Assembly (NCBI GenBank): GCA_964390295.1
Contig: CAYMHR010000015.1
Location: forward strand, 1 to 29,572
From: RGIG3009 sp964390295
GTDB taxonomy: Bacteria; Bacillota; Clostridia; Oscillospirales; Acutalibacteraceae
Reading direction: 5' to 3'
DNA length: 29,572 bases
Position numbers and translations under genes: made by a program. Each line of letters begins with the position of its first letter. Position 1 is the stretch's first letter. The notes below the pieces were generated by a model, which was given only the letters and a program-made list of their open reading frames with translations, had not been told where the DNA came from and did not search any database. Below are positions 21,512 to 29,529 of the stretch, in pieces.

Positions 21512-22894
21512 ATGATGCGTCGTTTTGTCCGTGTGGCGGCGGTTGGCTTGGCGGTGGTGTGTCTGCTCACCGGGTGCAGTGCCATCGGCTTAAACGTCGA
21601 ATCGCAATTATTTCCTCCGGATAATGGCGGCGAGCAGGATGCCATTCGTACCGCTCTGGATGCCTACGTTGTTTCTCATACCGCTTCCGGTGAAACCGCC
21701 GACTACACCTTAAAATATCCCTCTCACGGGGAGTATCTTTCCGCCTTTATCACGCTGGATCAGGTCAAAGAGCGCACCGTTTTGTCGCCCAACGGCTCTG
21801 TCACTTCATCCGTTACGGAAGCGGCTTCGTCAGACACAGCCATCGCTTTTTATCGGCGTAATGCCGAAAGCGCGTTGGCGCACATCAACTTGCTCAAACG
21901 ACAAAACGACGGCACTTGGACCTCGGTGGCCGACGTCGAGGGCAAGGGCGAAGCCGTCAATCGTGTGGATTTCGGTGATTTGAACAACGACGGTGTGTCG
22001 GAATTGCTGATCGGCTGGAGCCTGTATAACACCAAGGACTCGCGCTTGTCCATTTACGATTTGGGCAACGATCTGAACGCCTATTCCTTCGGCGCACCCT
22101 ACACCGATCTGATCGTTACCGACCTCACCGGTGACGGCGCCGACGATTTGTTGCTTCTTAACATTCTCACCGGCACGCATTTGGCATCGGCGCAGCTCTA
22201 TTCCTTCCGCACAAACGGTGCCGTCACGCAAAGCCACGTTATGCTGGACAGCGAAATTATCAGCTTCGGGGAATATATCGTTGCCGAGCTGTCCGAGGGT
22301 GTCAACGGTGTGTTCCTGGATTGTTATAAGGAACAGCGTGCCATGATTACCGAGTTGATTTATTGCGAGGACGGCAAGCTGAGCGCTCCTTTGTGCGATC
22401 AAACGGCCCAGTTGAATAGCGTAACCACGCGGGAATTGCTGATTACCAGCCGCGATATCGACTGTGATGGGACGGTGGAATGGCCCGTTACCACGCGTAT
22501 GCCCGGCTTCGAAGAGGCCGAAGCTTCCATGGCACTTTGGCACGCGGAATGGTGCTATTGGAATCACGCCACCAAACGGCTTGTTACCGATTTTACCTGC
22601 CTGATTCCGGCCAACGACCTCTATATGCTTCGCTTGCGCGATGAATGGCAGGATTTGCCGGCGGCCTACACTGTCGGTACGCGCACGATGACTCTGTATA
22701 CGGATTCCGAAAGCGGAGATTGGCTGTTCCGTATCAGCGTGTTTTCGTCGCAAGAGGATATCCCGGAAAACTACAGTCTTTTGAAGGAAGCCAATGGGCA
22801 GTGCTACGCTGTCTGTATTGCCGATACACAGCAGAAGCTGACAACTGAGGATTTTCATTATTTATTCTATTGTTTATCCGAGGAGGACGTTTAA
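21512..22894 (+). CDS. Lipoprotein with FG-GAP-like repeats, linked to a two-component system
   Basis: The 460-residue protein begins with a type II signal peptide ending LLTGC, making C22 the likely lipidated residue on the outer face of the membrane. The body contains acidic repeats that look like FG-GAP/VCBS calcium-binding turns: DFGDLNNDGVSELLIG, VTDLTGDGADDLLLLN and DIDCDGTVEWPV. I do not know its function. An AAGGAGG ribosome binding site supports the first of two adjacent ATG codons. Its stop codon overlaps the response regulator start by one base (TAATG), so translation is coupled. That arrangement suggests an accessory sensor or an output of the two-component system, but nothing in the sequence proves it. 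Confidence 0.85.
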   Translation: MMRRFVRVAAVGLAVVCLLTGCSAIGLNVESQLFPPDNGGEQDAIRTALDAYVVSHTASGETADYTLKYPSHGEYLSAFITLDQVKERTVLSPNGSVTSSVTEAASSDTAIAFYRRNAESALAHINLLKRQNDGTWTSVADVEGKGEAVNRVDFGDLNNDGVSELLIGWSLYNTKDSRLSIYDLGNDLNAYSFGAPYTDLIVTDLTGDGADDLLLLNILTGTHLASAQLYSFRTNGAVTQSHVMLDSEIISFGEYIVAELSEGVNGVFLDCYKEQRAMITELIYCEDGKLSAPLCDQTAQLNSVTTRELLITSRDIDCDGTVEWPVTTRMPGFEEAEASMALWHAEWCYWNHATKRLVTDFTCLIPANDLYMLRLRDEWQDLPAAYTVGTRTMTLYTDSESGDWLFRISVFSSQEDIPENYSLLKEANGQCYAVCIADTQQKLTTEDFHYLFYCLSEEDV

Positions 22895-23583
22895 TGAGTT
22901 GCATTTTATTGTGTGAAGACGAATCGGTCATTCGGGAGTTTGTGGTGATACACCTGCATCGTGCCGGGTACGAGGTGATCGAGGCCGCCTCCGGCGAAGA
23001 AGCTAAGGCGCTGTATCTGGAAAACAAAGAACGCATTCGCGTTGCACTGCTTGACGTGATGTTGCCCGGCATCGACGGCTTTGAGCTGTGCGAATACCTG
23101 CGTCGCCAGGACGTATCGCTTGGAATTATGATGTTAACGGCACGTTCACAGGAGCACGAAAAGGTGCGCGCCCTGCGGCTGGGTGCCGACGATTACGTTA
23201 CCAAGCCGTTTAGCCCGTCCGAACTGATTGCCCGTGTTGAAGCGTTGTTGCGGCGAATCGATGCGCTGGGCTCGTCCTATTGCGAAGAAATTCGATCGGG
23301 GCATTTTGCGCTGAATTTGAGAAACCGCATGTTATGCCAAAACGGTTTGTTCACCGAGCTGACCCAGGTGGAATTTCAGTTGATTGAATTTTTCATGACT
23401 CATCCGGATGAGCTGTTAAGTCGCTCCGAAATTCTGGAGCGTGTCTGGGGTGATGGGCATTACGGCGACGATAAAATCGTCGATGTCAACATTCGCCGCC
23501 TTCGCATGAAGGTGGAGGACGACCCCTCCGAGCCACAACACATTTTAACGATATGGGGCAAAGGATATCAATGGAAACCGTAA
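22894..23583 (+). CDS. OmpR/PhoB-family response regulator
   Basis: The 229-residue protein has an N-terminal receiver with acidic pocket E8/D9, phosphoacceptor D54 (LLDVMLPG), T82 (MLTAR) and K104 (VTKPF), then a C-terminal winged helix with LTQVEFQLIEFFM, RSEILERVWG and the recognition helix VDVNIRRLRMKVED, closing with GKGYQW. It should bind DNA when phosphorylated by the kinase encoded next. The frame is open eight codons further upstream, but the ATG at 22894 overlaps the lipoprotein stop and has GAGGAGG before it. Target genes cannot be told from the window; the promoter before the lipoprotein is a natural candidate for autoregulation. Confidence 0.95.
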   Translation: MSCILLCEDESVIREFVVIHLHRAGYEVIEAASGEEAKALYLENKERIRVALLDVMLPGIDGFELCEYLRRQDVSLGIMMLTARSQEHEKVRALRLGADDYVTKPFSPSELIARVEALLRRIDALGSSYCEEIRSGHFALNLRNRMLCQNGLFTELTQVEFQLIEFFMTHPDELLSRSEILERVWGDGHYGDDKIVDVNIRRLRMKVEDDPSEPQHILTIWGKGYQWKP

Positions 23584-23610
23584 ATCGCCCGTGAAAGAGA
23601 AGTGACACGC

Positions 23611-25050
23611 ATGCTGTTCAAAAAGGTTACACGACGTTGGCTCGCAAACGGGCTTGGCGTTGTTGCCGTGTTGCTGTTGATTTTAGAGATCGTTGCGGCG
23701 GTCGCCATTCGCGGGTATTATTACGAGCAGGCGGAGCACAGTCTGTACACACGGGCACGTTCCTTTTCGGATATGTTGACCACCTATTTCGATCAGGAGG
23801 GGTGGAGCTTCACTGACAGTGCGCGCGATTATATGGAGGACTTTCCCGATAAAGAAAAAATCGAATTTCAAATATTAAATTCCAAGGGCGACGTGCTTGC
23901 CAGCTCCACCGGCTTTTTGCCCAACCTGTCGTTGCCGGAAGATTACCGCGAAGCGTTGCGGGCGTATACGAGCGGTTCCGGTGAGCCGAAGGGCGTGTGG
24001 ATTGGGGAAAGCGACAGCGGGCAAAAGGTGCTGGCGCTTACCTTGCTGATCGTGGAAGACGACGAAACGCTCCACGGTGCCATTCGCTATTTGGCGGTGC
24101 TGGATAAGGTGGATGCTCAAATTGCCGTGTTGATCTCCATTTTGATCGCGTTCGGATTGGCGGTTATCTTCTTTGTTATGTTGTCCAGCGCCTATTTTAT
24201 CAGCGGCATTTTGCGTCCCTTGTCCGAAATCGGGACAACTGCAAAAAAAATAGCGCAGGGGGATTACTCCTGCCGCATTGAAAAACACCGCAACGATGAA
24301 ATCGGTGAGCTGTGCGATACGATCAATGATATGGCGGCGGAAATCGAAAGTGCCGACGAATTGCAAAACGACTTTATTTCCTCCATTTCACACGAACTGA
24401 GAACGCCGTTAACGGCGATCAAGGGCTGGAGTGAGACTCTGCGCGACGAATCGCTACGCGATGAGGAGTTGCTGAATAAAGGGTTATCTGTCATTAGCAG
24501 TGAAGCCGAGCGACTGTCCGGTATGGTAGAGGAGCTGCTGGACTTTTCACGCATGCGGCAGATTAAGGAAACCGTCCCTCAAGAACAGTTGGATATTTTC
24601 GCCGAGGTACAGGAGGCGGTATTCCTGTTTGACGAGCGCGCCCAAAGCGAGGGCGTTACCCTGCAATGTTGCGAACAAGAACCGTTGCCTCCCGTTTTGG
24701 GTGATCGAGATCGCTTGCGCCAGGTGTTTGTCAATATTTTGGATAACGCGCTGAAATACGCACGTGCCGAAAACGGCATGGTTCGCGTGGATGCCGCCAC
24801 CGTTCCGGAGGGCGTGCAAATCGTATTCAGCGATAACGGGGTTGGCATTTCCGAAAAGGATTTGCCCAAGGTAAAGCAGAAATTTTACCGTGCCAACAAT
24901 CAAAAGCCCGGTTCCGGCATCGGGCTGGCGGTGGCTGAAGAGATCATACAGGCACATCATGGCACGCTGGAATTGGACAGCCGGGAAGGCGAGGGAACGG
25001 TCGTTATCGTCACGTTGCCGATTATCAAGGAGGATTCCCATGAGCAATAA
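23611..25050 (+). CDS. Membrane sensor histidine kinase
   Basis: A 479-residue kinase with a membrane segment at about 13-35, an extracellular sensor region of about 130 residues, a second membrane segment (near 173-200), a HAMP domain (LRPLSEIGTTAKKIAQGDY…NDEIGEL), the HisKA box with H261 (SISHELRTPL), and an ATP-binding domain with N379 (NILDNALKYA), DNGVGIS and GSGIGLAV. A GTG at 23602 is an alternative start, but its ribosome binding site would be too close; the ATG at 23611 is better placed behind AGAGAAG. It is 27 bases after the regulator and overlaps the DUF1385 gene by 11 bases. The periplasmic-side region resembles no sensor family I can name; the signal is unknown. Confidence 0.94.
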   Translation: MLFKKVTRRWLANGLGVVAVLLLILEIVAAVAIRGYYYEQAEHSLYTRARSFSDMLTTYFDQEGWSFTDSARDYMEDFPDKEKIEFQILNSKGDVLASSTGFLPNLSLPEDYREALRAYTSGSGEPKGVWIGESDSGQKVLALTLLIVEDDETLHGAIRYLAVLDKVDAQIAVLISILIAFGLAVIFFVMLSSAYFISGILRPLSEIGTTAKKIAQGDYSCRIEKHRNDEIGELCDTINDMAAEIESADELQNDFISSISHELRTPLTAIKGWSETLRDESLRDEELLNKGLSVISSEAERLSGMVEELLDFSRMRQIKETVPQEQLDIFAEVQEAVFLFDERAQSEGVTLQCCEQEPLPPVLGDRDRLRQVFVNILDNALKYARAENGMVRVDAATVPEGVQIVFSDNGVGISEKDLPKVKQKFYRANNQKPGSGIGLAVAEEIIQAHHGTLELDSREGEGTVVIVTLPIIKEDSHEQ

Positions 25051-26020
25051 ATCGCAAGTTGCCCCGTTTCGCACGTCTATCGGCGGTCAGGCGTTAATTG
25101 AAGGTATTATGATGCGCGGCCCTCAAAAGACTGTTATGGCGGTGCGCCAGTCGTCCGGCGAGATTGTTACCGAGGAATGTACCGCGTTGCAGCATGATCG
25201 TCCCCGCTTTTGGAAGCTCCCGATTTTTCGCGGTATGTACAGCATGGTGGAATCTCTTTGCGTTGGGTACCGTTGTCTGATGCGTTCGGCTGAGCTGGCG
25301 GGTTTGGAGGAGGATACCAAGAACACCGCCGAAAACGGCAAAGTGCAAAAGCTTCTGATGAGCGTTGTCATGGTTGTCAGCACCGTGCTGGGCGTTTTAC
25401 TCGCAGTGGGGTTGTTTATGTACCTGCCGTCGTTGCTGTATAAGTGGTTGGCCGGTGCATTGGATCGCGTCGGCGGCACTGATTTTTGGACAAATAGTAC
25501 CGTCCTGCGCGGCGTGTTCGAGGGATTGCTGCGGCTGGTGCTGTTTCTTCTGTATCTGGTTGCCGTCACCTTAATGAAGGATATTCGCCGTGTATTCATG
25601 TACCACGGTGCCGAGCATAAGACCATTTTTTGTTACGAGCACGGTGAGGAGCTGACCGTGGAAAACATCCGGCGCCAAAGCCGATTCCACCCCCGATGCG
25701 GCACATCGTTCATTGTGCTGACGCTGTTGGTCGGCATGATCGTCTCCATCTGTATTCAAATTCAAACCGTTTGGTTACGAGTCCTGATTAAGCTGGCACT
25801 GTTGCCGGTAACGGTCGGCGTTGGGTTTGAACTGATCAAGCTGGCGGGACGCAAGGATAATCGCTTTACACGCATCATTTCGGCGCCGGGTCTGTGGATT
25901 CAGCGGTTGACCACCAAAGAGCCGGATGATTCTATGATCGAATGTGCGGTCGCTGCTTTCGTGCCGGTCATCCCGGAGAATGAATTGCAGAAAGAAGTTG
26001 TCAGCGATGACGGTAATTGA
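25040..26020 (+). CDS. DUF1385 membrane protein (YqhQ-like)
   Basis: The 326-residue product shows the DUF1385 hallmarks: GGQALIEGIMMRGP near the start, then after two membrane segments the motif YHGAEHKTIFCYEHGEELT and the SRFHPRCGTSFIV segment with conserved His and Cys, followed by two more membrane segments. The biochemical role of the family is not known to me; the His/Cys-rich loops look like a metal site. An AAGGAGG ribosome binding site inside the kinase gene precedes the ATG, which lies 11 bases before the kinase stop. It overlaps prmC by 14 bases. DUF1385 next to prmC is a common Firmicutes pairing, often with prfA and rpmE, which are absent here. Confidence 0.93.
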   Translation: MSNKSQVAPFRTSIGGQALIEGIMMRGPQKTVMAVRQSSGEIVTEECTALQHDRPRFWKLPIFRGMYSMVESLCVGYRCLMRSAELAGLEEDTKNTAENGKVQKLLMSVVMVVSTVLGVLLAVGLFMYLPSLLYKWLAGALDRVGGTDFWTNSTVLRGVFEGLLRLVLFLLYLVAVTLMKDIRRVFMYHGAEHKTIFCYEHGEELTVENIRRQSRFHPRCGTSFIVLTLLVGMIVSICIQIQTVWLRVLIKLALLPVTVGVGFELIKLAGRKDNRFTRIISAPGLWIQRLTTKEPDDSMIECAVAAFVPVIPENELQKEVVSDDGN

Positions 26021-26867
26021 ACTGTTCAACTTGGTAAAAGAACGCTTGGAGGCGGGCGAGTGTGACTCGCCCGCTTTTGATGCTTGTTGTTTGCTGGAGG
26101 ATATTGGCGACTTGGGACGTGGCGCGGTAGCCGGTTGTCGGGAAAGAGTGGTGGATGCCGCGGCCTGCCGACGGGTGCTTGATGCCGCCGAGCGGCGAGC
26201 CGCCGGTGAACCGTTGCAGTATTTGCTGGGTACGTGGGACTTTTTGTCGCTGACTCTGGAAGTGGGGCAGGGCGTGCTCATTCCTCGACCGGAAACGGAG
26301 CTGTTGTGTGAGCTGACCGCCAATCACGTAAAGTCACTGTCCGCACCGCACGTGCTGGATTTGTGCGCCGGGAGCGGTTGCGTTGGTCTGGGGATCGCCT
26401 CGCTGTGTCCGTCGGCATCTGTCGTCGCCATGGAAAAATCGCCGGAGGCATTTTCCTATCTTGAACGCAATATCGCCCGGTATCCGCAGTGGCACGTGAC
26501 ACCGATGTGCGGCGATATTCTGACCGATTCCTTGAATGAACGGGAGCTGTTCGATGCCATCGTTTCCAATCCACCGTACATTCCGGCGGCGGACCTTTCG
26601 TCGTTGCAACGGGAGGTACAGCACGAGCCCCGCATGGCGCTGGAAGGCGGGGAGGACGGCTTGCTGTTTTACCGTGCTATCGCTACACGGTGGGTGCCGC
26701 ACTTGCGGCCCGGCGGCATACTTGCCGTGGAAATCGGCGTGGAGCAGGCGGCAGACGTGACCCGACTATTTCGCGACGCCGGCCTTTCCGGGGTACGATC
26801 GGTTAATGATTATGCAAATATCCCCCGCATAATCTACGGAATTTTGAATAACCATACATTTTTTTGA
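26007..26867 (+). CDS. prmC: Release factor glutamine methyltransferase
   Basis: PrmC uses S-adenosylmethionine to methylate the GGQ glutamine of peptide release factors 1 and 2. The 286-residue protein has the N-terminal helical domain with AAGEPLQYLLGTWDF, the RPETE motif (IPRPETELL), the SAM-binding LDLCAGSGCVGLGIA, and the substrate-binding NPPY motif (SNPPYIPAADL). The helical domain has the usual length. The frame extends 21 codons upstream, but the ATG at 26007 matches the family start; GAAAGAAG lies about 12 bases before it, inside the DUF1385 gene. The usual partner prfA does not follow; an amino acid transporter promoter comes next instead. Confidence 0.94.
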   Translation: MTVIELFNLVKERLEAGECDSPAFDACCLLEDIGDLGRGAVAGCRERVVDAAACRRVLDAAERRAAGEPLQYLLGTWDFLSLTLEVGQGVLIPRPETELLCELTANHVKSLSAPHVLDLCAGSGCVGLGIASLCPSASVVAMEKSPEAFSYLERNIARYPQWHVTPMCGDILTDSLNERELFDAIVSNPPYIPAADLSSLQREVQHEPRMALEGGEDGLLFYRAIATRWVPHLRPGGILAVEIGVEQAADVTRLFRDAGLSGVRSVNDYANIPRIIYGILNNHTFF

Positions 26868-26875
26868 AATAACAC

Positions 26876-26904
26876 TTGCATTTTTACACAGAAGGGTGTA
26901 TACT
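26876..26904 (+). promoter_or_regulatory. Sigma-A promoter of the amino acid ABC transporter operon
   Basis: TTGCAT (26876-26881), 17 bases, TATACT (26899-26904). The hexamers are the same as in the cobalamin unit promoter. Confidence 0.82.
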
Positions 26905-26941
26905 TGATAAGTAGTTTCTATAGTTTAGGGAGGAATAGAGT

Positions 26942-27781
26942 ATGAAAAAGGTAATATCTCTGCTGCTGGTAGCTGTCATGCTGTTTGCATTCTCTGCTTG
27001 TGGCAATAAGGCTGAAGCCGTCAAGGTGATCGATATCGATTTGACCGATGAGCTGTATGCATTCGGTGTCGATAAGGATCAGCCGGAGCTGTTGGCAAGT
27101 GTCAACAAATTTATCGCCAAAATCAAAGCCAACGGTGAGTTCGATAAAATTTGTGACAAGTACTTCGGTGACGGTACCCCCACGATGGTGGAATCCGCCG
27201 CACTGGACGACAGCAAGGATCAGTTGGTCGTTGTAACCAACGCGGAATTTGCTCCTTTTGAATACAAAGAGGGCGACAAATACGCCGGTATCGATATGGA
27301 AATTGCTGATCAGCTTGCAAAAGAACTCGGCAAAGAGCTGGTTATTCTGAACGTGGATTTCAACGCCGTTTGCCTGAATGTTGGCCAGAAAAAGGCCGAC
27401 ATCGCTATGGCCGGTCTGACGATTTCCGAAGACAGAAAAGAGCACGTGACCTTTACCGATTCCTACTATTCTGCTTCTCAGCGCATCGTGGTGAAAGAAA
27501 GCGATACCACTTTCGACGAGTGCAAGACCGCGGAAGATGTTGAAAAAATTCTGAACACCTTTGATAAGAGCGCCAAGATCGGTGTGCAGAACGGTACCAC
27601 CGGTGAAAGCTATTGCAAGGGCAGCGACGATCTCGGATTTGCCGGCTTCAAGGTGGAAACGAAGGGTTATTCCAGCGGCGCTTTGGCGGTGCAGGATATG
27701 CTCAACGGCAGTATTGATTACGTCGTGATCGATGCCGCTCCTGCTGCAAGTATCGTTAAATCCTTTAACGATAAGCTGTAA
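26942..27781 (+). CDS. Polar amino acid-binding lipoprotein, apparently circularly permuted
   Basis: The 279-residue protein has a lipoprotein signal ending FSAC (C20) and belongs to the family 3 solute-binding proteins. The core starts at about residue 94 with LVVVTNAEFAPFEY, then GIDMEIADQLAKELG, the ligand-carboxylate arginine R165 (SEDRKEHV) and D264 (VVIDAAPA), and stops only a few residues later. In ordinary members that point is followed by a hinge strand (YGIAV-like) and two helices ending KYFG. Here those elements lie at the front: LTDELYAFGVDKDQPELLASVNKF…GEFDKICDKYFGDG (about residues 34-78). The order of segments is therefore rotated. GGGAGGAAT precedes the ATG. It heads an operon with a permease and an ATPase; the exact amino acid is unknown. 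Confidence 0.93.
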   Translation: MKKVISLLLVAVMLFAFSACGNKAEAVKVIDIDLTDELYAFGVDKDQPELLASVNKFIAKIKANGEFDKICDKYFGDGTPTMVESAALDDSKDQLVVVTNAEFAPFEYKEGDKYAGIDMEIADQLAKELGKELVILNVDFNAVCLNVGQKKADIAMAGLTISEDRKEHVTFTDSYYSASQRIVVKESDTTFDECKTAEDVEKILNTFDKSAKIGVQNGTTGESYCKGSDDLGFAGFKVETKGYSSGALAVQDMLNGSIDYVVIDAAPAASIVKSFNDKL

Positions 27782-27801
27782 GCTTGCATTGAGTAACGGG
27801 G

Positions 27802-27833
27802 CAAATACTTCACCGGCAACGGTGAAGTATTTG
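27802..27833 (+). terminator. Intercistronic hairpin after the binding protein gene
   Basis: A perfect 13-base-pair stem (27802-27814 with 27821-27833) with a six-base loop is followed by TTTGTAT, a poor T run. It likely stabilises the binding protein mRNA or ends part of the transcripts, giving more binding protein than permease. Confidence 0.65.
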
Positions 27834-27854
27834 TTTGTATAAAGGATTGATTTC

Positions 27855-28565
27855 ATGGGAAATTTTAGTAGAAAATTAGCGGATTTTTGGGAAAGCTTTG
27901 CTGTTGACGGCGCTTACCGCGACGTGCTTCTCGGCCTCGAAAACACCTTGATTATTGCGGTTATGGGTCTGATCATCGGTGCGGTCATCGGTACCCTGAT
28001 CGCCGCAGTGCGCGTAATGCCGAAGTACAAAAGTCTGCCTCGTACGTTGGATCGGATATGCAGCGTGTACGTGTCCTTTTTCCGGGGTACGCCGATCGTA
28101 GTGCAACTGCTGCTGTTTTATTACGTTTTGTTTCCGATTCTCGGTATCAACATGGATTCTCTGTCGGTATCGGTTTTGGTGTTCGGATTGAACAGCGGTG
28201 CCTATATTTCCGAGATCATGCGCGGCGGTATTTTATCGGTTGATCCCGGTCAAATGGAAGGCGGTCGCGCCATGGGCTTGAGCTTTACTGCCACCATGCT
28301 GAAGATCGTTATTCCGCAGGCGATTAAAAACATTTTGCCTACCATGGGAAATGAGTTTATTACGCTGATCAAAGAGACCTCCGTCGTTAGCTTCGTCGGT
28401 GCCGTTGACTTGTATAAAGCGTTCAACAGCATTGGTACCAGTAATTACGAATGGATGGTTCCGTTCTTGGCTATGGCACTGATTTATATCGTGTTGGTCA
28501 TGTTAATCACCCTGGGCATTAAGCTGATGGAAAGGAGATTGAGAAAAAGTGATAGAAGTATGTGA
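27855..28565 (+). CDS. Polar amino acid ABC transporter permease
   Basis: The 236-residue membrane protein is of the HisM/GlnP type. It has an N-terminal hydrophobic block (about 27-50, LGLENTLIIAVMGLIIGAV) with the family pattern GLENTLIIA, the FFRGTPIVVQLLL motif and the cytoplasmic EAA loop SVDPGQMEGGRAMGLSF (about residues 127-143), which docks on the ATPase, then IPQAIKNILPTMGNEFITLIKETS. AAAGGA lies eight bases before the ATG. As no second permease is present it should work as a homodimer. Its last codons overlap the start of the ATPase gene by 17 bases. Confidence 0.95.
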   Translation: MGNFSRKLADFWESFAVDGAYRDVLLGLENTLIIAVMGLIIGAVIGTLIAAVRVMPKYKSLPRTLDRICSVYVSFFRGTPIVVQLLLFYYVLFPILGINMDSLSVSVLVFGLNSGAYISEIMRGGILSVDPGQMEGGRAMGLSFTATMLKIVIPQAIKNILPTMGNEFITLIKETSVVSFVGAVDLYKAFNSIGTSNYEWMVPFLAMALIYIVLVMLITLGIKLMERRLRKSDRSM

Positions 28566-29346
28566 TCTTCATAAAAGCTTTGGCGATCTCCAGGTGCTGA
28601 AGGGCATCAACCTTACCATCCAGCAGGGCGAAGTCGTGGTTTTGATCGGGCCGTCCGGTTCCGGCAAAAGCACGTTGTTGCGTTGCCTGAATTGCATGGA
28701 GGACCCCACCTCCGGGCAGGTTTTGTTTCACGGTGTCGATCTGACCGATTTCAGCGTTGATATTAACGTACATCGGCAGAAAATGTGCATGGTATTTCAA
28801 CATTTTAATCTTTTCAATAATAAAACCGTGCTTCAAAACCTGACGTTGGCGCCGATTTACGTTGCACAAAAAAAAGCGCGAAAGGCTCGCTGGAATAAAT
28901 TGTTCAAGCTTCCGTACGAACAAGCGGATATTCGCAGTTTGTACGATATTCGTGAGCAGGCGGAGCAGGAAGCGTTGGCACTGCTGGACAAGGTCGGTTT
29001 GCGTGATAAAGCTGACGAGTACCCCTCCAAGCTGTCCGGCGGTCAAAAGCAACGTGTGGCTATTGTTCGGGCGTTGGCGATGAATCCCGACGTCATGCTG
29101 TTTGACGAACCGACGTCGGCACTGGACCCGGAAATGGTCGGTGAGGTGCTGGAGGTTATGCGCGAGCTGGCTCGCGAGGGAATGACCATGGTGATCGTTA
29201 CTCACGAAATGAGCTTTGCACGTGAGGTGGGCACACGAGTTCTCTTCTTAAACGATGGTGTGATCTGCGAGGAGGGAACGCCGGAGCAGGTGTTCGGTGC
29301 ACCACAGCATCCGCGCACCAAGGAGTTTTTATCCAAGGTGTTGTAA
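28549..29346 (+). CDS. Polar amino acid ABC transporter ATPase, with an insertion
   Basis: The 265-residue ATPase of the GlnQ/HisP type has Walker A GPSGSGKS (34-41), Q-loop Q84 (MVFQHFNLF), signature LSGGQ (162-166), Walker B LFDEP (184-188), the D-loop SALDPE and switch H219. GlnQ proteins are usually near 240 residues; the extra length lies between LAPIYVAQKKA and EALALLDKVGL, a charged insertion of about 25-30 residues (about 110-138). The start is GTG at 28549, preceded by AAGGAG at a rather long distance of 11 bases and overlapping the permease end, so it is translationally coupled. Confidence 0.95.
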   Translation: MIEVCDLHKSFGDLQVLKGINLTIQQGEVVVLIGPSGSGKSTLLRCLNCMEDPTSGQVLFHGVDLTDFSVDINVHRQKMCMVFQHFNLFNNKTVLQNLTLAPIYVAQKKARKARWNKLFKLPYEQADIRSLYDIREQAEQEALALLDKVGLRDKADEYPSKLSGGQKQRVAIVRALAMNPDVMLFDEPTSALDPEMVGEVLEVMRELAREGMTMVIVTHEMSFAREVGTRVLFLNDGVICEEGTPEQVFGAPQHPRTKEFLSKVL

Positions 29347-29350
29347 AAAC

Positions 29351-29392
29351 AAAAGCAAGGAAAGTGTCGAACTTTCCTTGCTTTTTCTTTGC
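29351..29392 (+). terminator. Intrinsic terminator of the transporter operon
   Basis: A perfect 15-base-pair stem (29351-29365 with 29371-29385) and a five-base loop, with T runs inside and after the 3' arm (CTTTTTCTTTG). Confidence 0.92.
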
Positions 29393-29400
29393 GAAACCTC

Positions 29401-29429
29401 TTGACACCACATTACTTTTGTGGTATAGT
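29401..29429 (+). promoter_or_regulatory. Sigma-A promoter of the initiator tRNA
   Basis: TTGACA (29401-29406), 17 bases, TATAGT (29424-29429). The spacer region also holds a dyad ACCACA-N7-TGTGGT (29406-29411 with 29419-29424). Confidence 0.85.
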
Positions 29430-29454
29430 ATAAACACTTCAAGAAAACAGATAT

Positions 29455-29529
<75 letters not shown>

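Noticed and set aside
21830..22858. A 342-codon open frame on the minus strand
   Set aside because: It is antisense to the lipoprotein gene, has no recognisable domain and no promoter or ribosome binding site.
26918..27856. A 312-codon open frame on the minus strand
   Set aside because: It is the shadow of the binding protein gene; its composition mirrors the plus-strand codons and it has no start signals.
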